Source of the DNA: Rhodospirillaceae bacterium
GTDB taxonomy: Bacteria > Pseudomonadota > Alphaproteobacteria > Rhodospirillales > 2-02-FULL-58-16
Length of the DNA stretch: 12,277 nucleotides
Assembly: GCA_013349695.1 (NCBI GenBank)
Contig: DUZD01000060.1
Location: 1-12,277 of the forward strand
Direction of reading: 5' to 3'
Below the pieces are notes generated by a model. That model searched no databases. It was given only the letters and a program-made list of their open reading frames with translations, and was not told the DNA's origin. Positions 6,590 through 12,277 of this stretch are shown one piece after another. Each line of letters begins with the position of its first letter. The stretch's first letter is position 1. Position numbers and translations under genes: made by a program.

Positions 6590-8020
6590 CTACTCTAAAA
6601 ACCGTTTCCTGGCTTCGGCGGCGGCGCTACGCACCCTATCGGGCGCGGTGCCGCCGTAACTTTGCCGGCTTTTGACCGAATTTTCCACCCCCAGCACCTC
6701 GAAAACGCCGTCGTTGATCCTGGCCTCCGCTTGTTGCATCTCGTCCAATGACAGATCCTCCAACCGGCATCCTTTTTGCTCGGCCCTCGTGACCAGACGT
6801 CCGGTGATCTGGTGGGCGCGGCGAAAGGGGACTCTCAAAGCCCTGACCAGCCAGTCGGCGAGATCGGTGGCGGTGGCATGGCCATGGCCCGCCGCTTGCC
6901 GCATGCGCTCGGGCCTGAAGGTGATGTCCCGCAACATAGCGCCCATGCCGGCGATGCTTAAAGCCAGGGTATCGGCGGCATCGAAGACCGGCTCCTTATC
7001 TTCCTGCATATCCTTGCCGTAAGCCAGCGGCAGGCCCTTCATGACGACGAGCAAGGCGTTGAGGGAGCCGATCACCCGCCCGGCCTTCGCCCGGACCAGT
7101 TCGGCGGCGTCGGGATTGCGCTTCTGGGGCATGATCGAGCTGCCCGTCGAAAGGGTGTCCGGCAGACGGGCGAAAGCGAACAGGTCCGAACACCAGAGGA
7201 CGATCTCCTCGGCCAGGCGTGACAGATGCACGGCCAGGATCGCCGCCAGGGCCAGGAATTCCAGCGCGAAATCGCGGTCGGACACGGCGTCCATGGAATT
7301 GGCCACGGGTTTGTCGAATCCCAAGGCCCGCGCCGTCATCTCCCGGTCAACGGGAAACGACGTGCCGGCCAGGGCCGCCGCGCCCAATGGACATTCGTTG
7401 AGGCGGCGGCGGCAATCCTTGAGGCGGCTGCGGTCGCGTCCGAACATTTCGACATAGGCCAGCAGGTGATGGCCAAGGGTCACCGGCTGCGCCGATTGCA
7501 AATGGGTGAAGCCGGGCATGACGGCGCCGGCATGGGCCGAAGCCTGGTCGACCAGTACCGATTGCAGGTTTTTGAGTCCTTCATCGAGTCCATCGATGGC
7601 GTCCCGAACCCAGAGTCTAAAGTCGGTGGCCACTTGATCGTTGCGCGAACGCGCCGTATGTAGACATCCGGCGGCCTCGCCGGCCAGTTCGCCCAAGCGC
7701 GCCTCGACATTCATATGGATGTCCTCCAGGGATCGCTTAAAGGTGAATTGGCCGCTGCCGATTTCTTGCAGTATTTTGTTGAGGCCGTCGAGGATCGCCT
7801 CGCCGTCCTTTTCGGATATGATGCCCTGGCTGACCAGCATGGCGCAGTGGGCCTTGGATCCGGCGATGTCGTGAACATAGAGGCGCTTGTCGAAATCAAC
7901 CGAGGCATTGATTTCCTGCATGAGTTCGCAAGGATCGGCGCCGAACCGGCCGCCCCGAATGATGTTGGTGTCTTTACCGGCGCCATCGGCGGGCGCCCGG
8001 TTGGAGGATTTGCCGGTCAT
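6590..8020 (-). CDS. argH: Argininosuccinate lyase
   Basis: ArgH splits argininosuccinate into arginine and fumarate, the final step of arginine synthesis, as a cytoplasmic homotetramer of the fumarase/aspartase superfamily. The 476-residue protein shows GGRFGADP (23-30), EINASVDFDKRLYVHDIAGSKAH (36-58), HTARSRNDQVATD (121-133), the TH motif in FTHLQSAQP (H173), and the superfamily signature GSSIMPQKRNPD (293-304) with the catalytic serine loop. The start is set at ATG 8018-8020, because it puts the GGRF motif near the N-terminus; the frame remains open far upstream but that extension is antisense to tlpA. The N-terminal lead of about 20 residues is slightly longer than usual. It is the first gene of the minus-strand operon. 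Confidence 0.96.
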   Translation of the reverse strand: MTGKSSNRAPADGAGKDTNIIRGGRFGADPCELMQEINASVDFDKRLYVHDIAGSKAHCAMLVSQGIISEKDGEAILDGLNKILQEIGSGQFTFKRSLEDIHMNVEARLGELAGEAAGCLHTARSRNDQVATDFRLWVRDAIDGLDEGLKNLQSVLVDQASAHAGAVMPGFTHLQSAQPVTLGHHLLAYVEMFGRDRSRLKDCRRRLNECPLGAAALAGTSFPVDREMTARALGFDKPVANSMDAVSDRDFALEFLALAAILAVHLSRLAEEIVLWCSDLFAFARLPDTLSTGSSIMPQKRNPDAAELVRAKAGRVIGSLNALLVVMKGLPLAYGKDMQEDKEPVFDAADTLALSIAGMGAMLRDITFRPERMRQAAGHGHATATDLADWLVRALRVPFRRAHQITGRLVTRAEQKGCRLEDLSLDEMQQAEARINDGVFEVLGVENSVKSRQSYGGTAPDRVRSAAAEARKRFLE

Positions 8021-8056
8021 GGTGTTGCATCCGGGGAAGTTGAATTGAATACGAAC
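8021..8056. promoter_or_regulatory. 36-bp divergent argH/tlpA intergenic gap
   Basis: Only 36 bp separate the two start codons, too little for two full promoters. Promoter elements for each gene therefore have to lie partly inside the opposite gene, or overlap. GGGGAAG (about 8034-8040) precedes the tlpA start and could serve as its ribosome binding site if TTG at 8045 is used instead of ATG at 8057. No clear -35/-10 pair was identified. Confidence 0.4.
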
Positions 8057-8644
8057 ATGTTGCGTTTTGCCTTCGCGGCGGTGATCTTCTTGATCATCGC
8101 TTGGGTGATTGTGGCCATATACCCGCGGCTTGCAAGCATCGAAAGCGAGAAATGCGTTCCGGCGGCAAACACATTCGCCAAATTTTTTCCCACGCAACCG
8201 CCGAAACCGGTCCTGGGCGAGGCCTTTTTCGACGGCGGCGGCAATGAACTCACTCTTGCCGATTACCGGAGCAAGGGCGTGGTGCTGAATTTCTGGGCGA
8301 CTTGGTGCTATCCTTGCGTGCTCGAAATGCCGGCGCTTGACCGGCTGCGGGCGAAAATAAGCGGCGGCGGCGTCGAAGTGTTGACGGTTTCCTTGAACCG
8401 CGGCGGCACCGCCGACGTCGAAAAATTCTATCGAAAAAACCGCATTGTCAACCTTCCGGTCCTCATCGACAGAGGTAACGCGTTGACCAACGGACTGGGC
8501 GTCACGGGGCTGCCGACGACCGTCTTGATCGACGCCGAAGGCAAGGAAATCGGCCGTGTCGTCGGCGCCGCCGAATGGGATCAACCGAAGATCGTCGCCT
8601 TCGTCCGCGGTTGCCTCGCTCCCGCAAGGACTCCGGAGACATGA
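8057..8644 (+). CDS. tlpA: TlpA/ResA-like membrane-anchored thiol-disulfide oxidoreductase
   Basis: The 195-residue protein has an N-terminal signal anchor (residues 5-23, FAAVIFLIIAWVIVAIY) and a periplasmic thioredoxin-like domain. The active site is WCYPC (C84, C87), and the cis-proline P153 lies in GLPTTVLID; PVLGEAFFDG and LNFWATWC are typical of the AhpC-TSA/redoxin branch. Related TlpA, ResA and CcmG proteins reduce periplasmic thiols for cytochrome maturation, for example the copper-site cysteines of cytochrome oxidase in the case of TlpA. Which target applies here cannot be told. Extra cysteines C33 and C186 are present. The start is ATG 8057; TTG 8045 in the same frame has a better-spaced GGGGAAG and would add four residues. 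A tlpA gene divergent from argH is a pattern I know from alphaproteobacteria. Confidence 0.87.
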   Translation: MLRFAFAAVIFLIIAWVIVAIYPRLASIESEKCVPAANTFAKFFPTQPPKPVLGEAFFDGGGNELTLADYRSKGVVLNFWATWCYPCVLEMPALDRLRAKISGGGVEVLTVSLNRGGTADVEKFYRKNRIVNLPVLIDRGNALTNGLGVTGLPTTVLIDAEGKEIGRVVGAAEWDQPKIVAFVRGCLAPARTPET

Positions 8645-8699
8645 CGGCGAAATCTCCACGGCTGGGCGGAGCGCTCGGAGAATACGGAAAAAGCCGCCC

Positions 8700-9710
8700 A
8701 TGACCCCGGCCGCCGACAGGTTCACGGGCTGCCTGATCGGCCAATGCCTGGGCGACGCCCTGGGTTTCATCGTCGAGGGGCAGCCGCCGGCGGCCTGCCG
8801 GAACTACGTCGAGACGCTCATGAAAAGCGGCGGCGCCGAAAAGGGCCGTCGCGGTCCCTTTGCTTTCGGCCAATATTCCGACGATTCCCAGCTCGCCCGC
8901 GAGCTCATGCGGAGCTACGCCGAAAAAGGCCGTTTCGACGCCGCCGACTACGCCACCCGCATCGCCGCCATTTTTACCGAAAACCGCATCGTCGGACGGG
9001 GTCGGGCGACCGAGGAAGCGGCCTTGCGGCTGGCCGCCGGCGTAGCATGGGAAAAGGCCGGAACGCCGCCGCCATCGGCCGGCAACGGCAGCGCCATGCG
9101 GGCCGGACCGGTGGGCTTGATGTTTTACGACGACGCCGCCGCCCTGATCGCCGCCGCCCGCGACCAGGGCCGCATCACCCACGCCGATCCCCGCTGCTCG
9201 GCGGGCGCCGTCGCCATCGCCGGCGCGGTGGCGCTGGCGATGGACGACGCTCCCCTCGAAGCTTCCGCTTTCCTTGGCCAATTGGCCGATTGGGCGGGCA
9301 GCGTCGATTCCGCCATGGCCGATGCCGTCGGGCGACTCGTCTCGTGGCTGCCGCTGCCGCCGGATGAAGCCGTCACCTTCATTTCCCGCGCCGGACTGGC
9401 GGAGGGCTTCCGGGACGTTTGGACGGGTATCTCGCCGTTCGTCATCGGCAGCGTGCTGTGGAGCCTCTATTCCTTCCTACGCAGCCCCGACGACTACTGG
9501 CGGTCCGTCCGCACCGCCATCGCCGTCGGCGGCGATGTCGACACCACGGCGGCCATGACCGGGGCCATCGCCGGCGCCCGCAACGGTCTCGCCGCCATCC
9601 CCGCCGGCCTGGCGCGGCGCCTCAACGACCAGGGAACCTGGGATTACGACGACCTGACGGACCTGGCCAACCGGGTCTGGCTGCTGAAAACGGGAAAGGA
9701 AACGCCATGA
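8700..9710 (+). CDS. ADP-ribosylglycohydrolase family protein
   Basis: The 336-residue protein belongs to the ARH/DraG family, binuclear Mg/Mn enzymes that remove ADP-ribose from proteins, nucleic acids or small molecules. Seen: the N-terminal GCLIGQCLGDALGF (10-23), the first metal motif YSDDSQ (D61, D62), GNGSAMRAGPVGL (128-140), ITHADPRC (159-166), and the second metal motif GGDVDTTAA (D279, D281, T282) followed by GAIAGARNG. All metal-binding positions appear intact. The start is ATG 8700-8702, with GGAAAAAG (8686-8693) spaced 6 bases; the open frame upstream of it has no family character. It follows tlpA by 55 bp, and its stop overlaps the next start (ATGA). The substrate is unknown. DraG itself controls nitrogenase reductase, but no nif or draT gene is in view, so I do not assign that role. 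Confidence 0.9.
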   Translation: MTPAADRFTGCLIGQCLGDALGFIVEGQPPAACRNYVETLMKSGGAEKGRRGPFAFGQYSDDSQLARELMRSYAEKGRFDAADYATRIAAIFTENRIVGRGRATEEAALRLAAGVAWEKAGTPPPSAGNGSAMRAGPVGLMFYDDAAALIAAARDQGRITHADPRCSAGAVAIAGAVALAMDDAPLEASAFLGQLADWAGSVDSAMADAVGRLVSWLPLPPDEAVTFISRAGLAEGFRDVWTGISPFVIGSVLWSLYSFLRSPDDYWRSVRTAIAVGGDVDTTAAMTGAIAGARNGLAAIPAGLARRLNDQGTWDYDDLTDLANRVWLLKTGKETP

Positions 9711-10051
9711 CCACGCGCGTCAAAACATTCGTGACGTTACTGGCCTTGCTGCTGGCCGCGTCCTGCGGCGGGACCTTGCCTTGGGAAAAACCCGGCCACT
9801 GGGAAAATCCGGGCGTTCCCGAAGAGCAGTGGAGCAAGGACCGCACGGCATGCCGCCGCCTCGCCACGACGGCGGCCGAAAGGGAATACGTACGCGAGCA
9901 CATCTATCTTGGCCGCGGCGATTTCGGCACCGCCGACACCTTCGAAACTCGCATGGCCCGTTACGACGCCGGCAAGCGGGGCAATCGCCTGTTCGGCGAC
10001 TGCATGACACGGCGGGGCTACAGTCAAATCCGCGGCAAGGGCGGAAAATAG
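9707..10051 (+). CDS. Small secreted lipoprotein of unknown function
   Basis: The 114-residue protein has a lipoprotein signal: MTTRVK, hydrophobic TFVTLLALLLAAS, lipobox AASC with acylated C20. The mature part has a W-E-K-P-G-H-W repeat-like opening, a W-S-K-D-R-T-A-C segment, an acidic/basic helical middle, and a closing G-D-C-M-T-R-R-G-Y motif. A pair of cysteines (in TACRR and GDCMTRRGY) set around a helical region, ending in C-M-x-x-x-G-Y, is seen in many small alphaproteobacterial outer-membrane lipoproteins of unknown function. The start ATG (9707-9709) overlaps the stop of the ADP-ribosylhydrolase gene (ATGA), and GGAAAGGA (9692-9699) lies 7 bases upstream, so the two are probably cotranslated. 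Confidence 0.75.
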   Translation: MTTRVKTFVTLLALLLAASCGGTLPWEKPGHWENPGVPEEQWSKDRTACRRLATTAAEREYVREHIYLGRGDFGTADTFETRMARYDAGKRGNRLFGDCMTRRGYSQIRGKGGK

Positions 10052-10066
10052 GATGCCTGAATGACG

Positions 10067-10087
10067 GCCCGGAAAGGGGAACCGGGC
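10067..10087 (+). other. Short hairpin between lipoprotein and aminopeptidase genes
   Basis: GCCCGG (10067-10072) pairs with CCGGGC (10082-10087) over a purine-rich 9-base loop AAAGGGGAA. No U-tract follows, so it is unlikely to be an intrinsic terminator. It may stabilise an mRNA end or have no function. Confidence 0.35.
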
Positions 10088-10105
10088 ACGGGCGCGACGG
10101 ATTTT

Positions 10106-10121
10106 AAGGATTGCGGCTTTG
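10106..10121 (+). promoter_or_regulatory. Ribosome binding site selecting a TTG start
   Basis: AAGGA at 10106-10110 lies 8 bases ahead of TTG at 10119-10121. This spacing is good and is the main support for the TTG start of the aminopeptidase gene; no ATG or GTG in frame nearby has a comparable site. Confidence 0.55.
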
Positions 10122-12155
10122 AACGAAACCTACTCAGGCGACGAAAGACTGGATCGGCTGTTGCGGGAGGCCGGCTCGGCCTGGCGCGCGGCGGCCGTGC
10201 GCGACCTGGCGCGGGGCGTCGCCGCGGCGCCGCGGGGCGTCGAGCCTGGCGCTTGGATGGCTCTTATCGGCGAGGCTATCGGCGACAAACTCGCTTGCCA
10301 GCTGGCCGCCCTTCATGCCGAGACTTCGCTTTCGTTCAGTAGCGGGCTGGAAGGCGCCGGCGACGCGGCCAGGCTCGGGGCCTTGCGCGCCGAAATGAAA
10401 CGCCTTGCCCTTGACGGCTTCATCGTCCCCCGCTTTGACGAGCATCAGAACGAATACGTTCCGTTGCGGGCGGAGCGTCTGGCTTGGCTTACCGGTTTCA
10501 CCGGTTCCGCCGGTCAGGCGGTGGTGCTTTCCGATCGGGCCGCCATTTTCGTGGACGGACGCTACACTCTGCAGGCGCGGGCGGAAGTGGACGGCGACCT
10601 GTTCGAGCTTCGGCAACTTCCCGACGAGACGCCGGGCAATTGGATCGGCGAACATTTTTCCGTTCCCGGTGGCCGGTTAGGCTACGATCCATGGTTGCAT
10701 ACTCCAAATCAATTGCGGCGTTTACGCGCTGCCTGCAAAAAGGCCGGGGCCAAACTGGCGGCCGCCGCGGAAAACCCGGTGGATGCCGTTTGGAGCGGCC
10801 AGCCGCCGCCGCCCATAAGCCCCATCGTCGCCCACGATGACGCCGTCGCCGGCATGGCTTCCGCCGCCAAGCGCCGCCAACTCGGCGAAAGCCTTGGCCA
10901 GCGGAAACTGGCCGTTGCGGTGCTGACGGCGCCCGATTCCATCGCTTGGCTTCTCAATATCCGCGGCGGCGACGTGCCGTTCGCGCCGTTGCCTTTGGCC
11001 TTCGCCCTCATTCATGCCGACGGCTGCGTTGATTTGTTCGTCGATCCCCGCAAGCTCACGGCGGGTGTGCGCCGACATCTGGGCGGCGAGGTGCGCCTTC
11101 ATGGCCCCGACGCCTTCGGCCCGGCCCTCGACCGCTTGGGCGAGGCGGGCAAGGCCGTGTGCCTGGATGCCGACGGCGCCCCGGACTGGGTTTTCAGGCG
11201 CTTGCGGGATTCCGGGGCCGACCTGTCGCCGGGGGCGGACCCCTGCCTATTGCCGAAGGCCAAAAAGAATCCGGTCGAATTGGCGGGAATGCGCGCCGCC
11301 CACCGGCGCGACGGCGCCAAGCTTTGTTGTTTTCTTGCCTGGCTTTCCGTTGCGGCGCCGGCCGGCGCCGTCACCGAGACCACGGCTGCGCAGCGCCTTG
11401 AGTCCCTGCGCCGCGAAAACGACCGTTTCCGGGGCCTGAGTTTCGCCACCATCTCGGCGTCCGGGCCCAACGGCGCCATCGTCCATTACCGGGTCAGCGA
11501 AAAAACCAACCGCCGCCTGCGGCCGGGATCGCTTTATCTGGTCGATTCCGGCGCCCACTATCTCGACGGCACCACCGACGTGACGCGGACGCTGGCCATC
11601 GGCGAGCCGACGGAAGAGATGAGCGACCGTTTCACCCGCGTGCTCAAGGGCCATATCGCCATGGCGACGAGCCGCTTTCCGAAGGGGACCACCGGTTCGC
11701 AACTGGATTCCCTGGCCCGCCGGGCGCTGTGGGAAGCGGGCCTGGACTACGACCACGGGACCGGTCACGGGGTCGGCTGTTACTTGAGCGTGCACGAGGG
11801 GCCGCAGCGGATTTCCAAGCATCCCAGCAAGGTCGCCCTGGAAGCCGGCATGGTCGTCTCCAACGAACCTGGATATTACAAGGCCGGGGCCTATGGCATC
11901 CGCATCGAAAATCTGTTGGCGGTGACGGCGGCGCCGGCTCCCGCCGGGGCGGAACGGGAACTTCTCGGGTTCGAAGCCCTGACCTTGGCCCCCATCGACT
12001 TGAATCTTGTCGAGGCGTCGATGTTGACGGCCGAGGAGATCGCCTGGCTAGACGCCTATCACGCCCGCGTCGGCGATGAACTGGCGCCGCTCGTCGACGA
12101 AAAAACCCTGGCTTGGCTCAAGAAGGCGACACGGGCGGTGGGGTCAACGAAATGA
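10119..12155 (+). CDS. Xaa-Pro aminopeptidase (aminopeptidase P, M24B), N-terminally extended
   Basis: The enzyme removes the N-terminal residue from peptides with proline in second position, using two metal ions, probably in the cytoplasm (no signal peptide). At 678 residues it is a three-domain APP1-type enzyme: first creatinase-like domain from about 85 (FIVPRFDEHQNEYVP, RLAWLTGFTGSAG, FVDGRYTLQA), second creatinase-like domain from about 240 (APDSIAWLLNIRGGDVP), and the pita-bread catalytic domain from about 385. All five metal ligands are present: D476 and D487 (VDSGAHYLDGTTDVTRT), H550 (GHGVG), E583 (NEPGYY) and E597 (RIEN). The C-terminal LNLVEASMLTAEEIAWLDAYHARV is the usual family tail. 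The family is commonly near 600 residues; here about 80 residues precede the first domain, starting at a TTG with AAGGA 8 bases upstream. Often labelled pepP in such genomes, though E. coli PepP is the shorter form. Confidence 0.93.
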   Translation: MNETYSGDERLDRLLREAGSAWRAAAVRDLARGVAAAPRGVEPGAWMALIGEAIGDKLACQLAALHAETSLSFSSGLEGAGDAARLGALRAEMKRLALDGFIVPRFDEHQNEYVPLRAERLAWLTGFTGSAGQAVVLSDRAAIFVDGRYTLQARAEVDGDLFELRQLPDETPGNWIGEHFSVPGGRLGYDPWLHTPNQLRRLRAACKKAGAKLAAAAENPVDAVWSGQPPPPISPIVAHDDAVAGMASAAKRRQLGESLGQRKLAVAVLTAPDSIAWLLNIRGGDVPFAPLPLAFALIHADGCVDLFVDPRKLTAGVRRHLGGEVRLHGPDAFGPALDRLGEAGKAVCLDADGAPDWVFRRLRDSGADLSPGADPCLLPKAKKNPVELAGMRAAHRRDGAKLCCFLAWLSVAAPAGAVTETTAAQRLESLRRENDRFRGLSFATISASGPNGAIVHYRVSEKTNRRLRPGSLYLVDSGAHYLDGTTDVTRTLAIGEPTEEMSDRFTRVLKGHIAMATSRFPKGTTGSQLDSLARRALWEAGLDYDHGTGHGVGCYLSVHEGPQRISKHPSKVALEAGMVVSNEPGYYKAGAYGIRIENLLAVTAAPAPAGAERELLGFEALTLAPIDLNLVEASMLTAEEIAWLDAYHARVGDELAPLVDEKTLAWLKKATRAVGSTK

Positions 12156-12168
12156 CGATTTGTCCATC

Positions 12169-12201
12169 TCCGCCGGCGGGCGTTGGCCATGCGGCGGCGG
12201 A
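12169..12201 (+). terminator. GC-rich hairpin after the aminopeptidase gene, weak terminator candidate
   Basis: TCCGCCG (12169-12175) pairs with CGGCGGA (12195-12201), 14 bp after the stop codon; the loop is 19 bases. It is followed by TGCGTTC, with no run of T, so intrinsic termination is doubtful. Nothing coding is seen from 12156 to the end of the window. Confidence 0.3.
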
Positions 12202-12277
12202 TGCGTTCAATCGAAACACATCCCGCCGCTCAAGCAGGATGCAAGATCTTGAATTGTGAATTGTCGATGCGTGTTTG

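Noticed and set aside
7715..8056. Upstream extension of the tlpA frame
   Set aside because: It is antisense to argH; the signal anchor begins at the ATG at 8057, which marks the true N-terminus.
8021..8770. Upstream 250-codon extension of the argH frame
   Set aside because: It lies antisense to tlpA and the ADP-ribosylhydrolase start, shows no ArgH-family character, and would place the GGRF motif far from the N-terminus.
8700..9710. Assignment as the nitrogenase regulator DraG
   Set aside because: The metal motifs only define the broad ADP-ribosylglycohydrolase family, the protein is longer than I recall for DraG, and no draT or nif gene is nearby.

Overview
The window reads as a piece of an alphaproteobacterial chromosome, most likely Rhodospirillales-like. 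The coding DNA from about 2.7 kb onward is GC-rich. The minus-strand order argH, small lptM-type lipoprotein, lysA, DUF4175/TIGR02302-type membrane protein, with a tlpA-type thioredoxin gene running divergently from argH, is an arrangement I know from that class. The lineage is inferred from gene families and order, not from any marker gene.

Layout. Positions 1-2693 are an accessory-looking, visibly AT-richer segment. It holds a frameshifted REP-associated (Y1/HUH) tyrosine transposase with a 13-bp inverted repeat at its 3' end, four degenerate tandem repeats upstream of it, and a gene for a membrane-anchored repeat/coiled-coil protein. That gene's reading frame continues past one in-frame TAG into a sequence that looks like a prokaryotic YEATS (pYEATS) domain. 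Then follow about 440 bp of gene-free DNA with short direct repeats. Positions 2694-8020 (minus strand) hold the tight operon argH, lptM-like lipoprotein, lysA, DUF4175 protein: last step of arginine synthesis, a 42-residue lipoprotein, last step of lysine synthesis, and a large envelope protein. Positions 8057-12155 (plus strand) hold a tlpA-like membrane-anchored thioredoxin, an ADP-ribosylglycohydrolase, a small lipoprotein, and a three-domain Xaa-Pro aminopeptidase with an unusual N-terminal extension and a TTG start.

How the genes fit together. The right three quarters are mostly housekeeping: amino-acid biosynthesis, envelope proteins, periplasmic thiol chemistry and peptide turnover, with overlapping stop/start pairs (TGATG between lysA and the DUF4175 gene, ATGA between the ADP-ribosylhydrolase and the lipoprotein gene). 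The candidate for something less ordinary is the 1024-2250 locus. It encodes a hexapeptide-repeat N-terminus, one transmembrane helix, a three-fold 36-residue helical repeat, and a pYEATS-like module cut off by a single amber codon. It lies beside a decayed RAYT transposase and its repeats.
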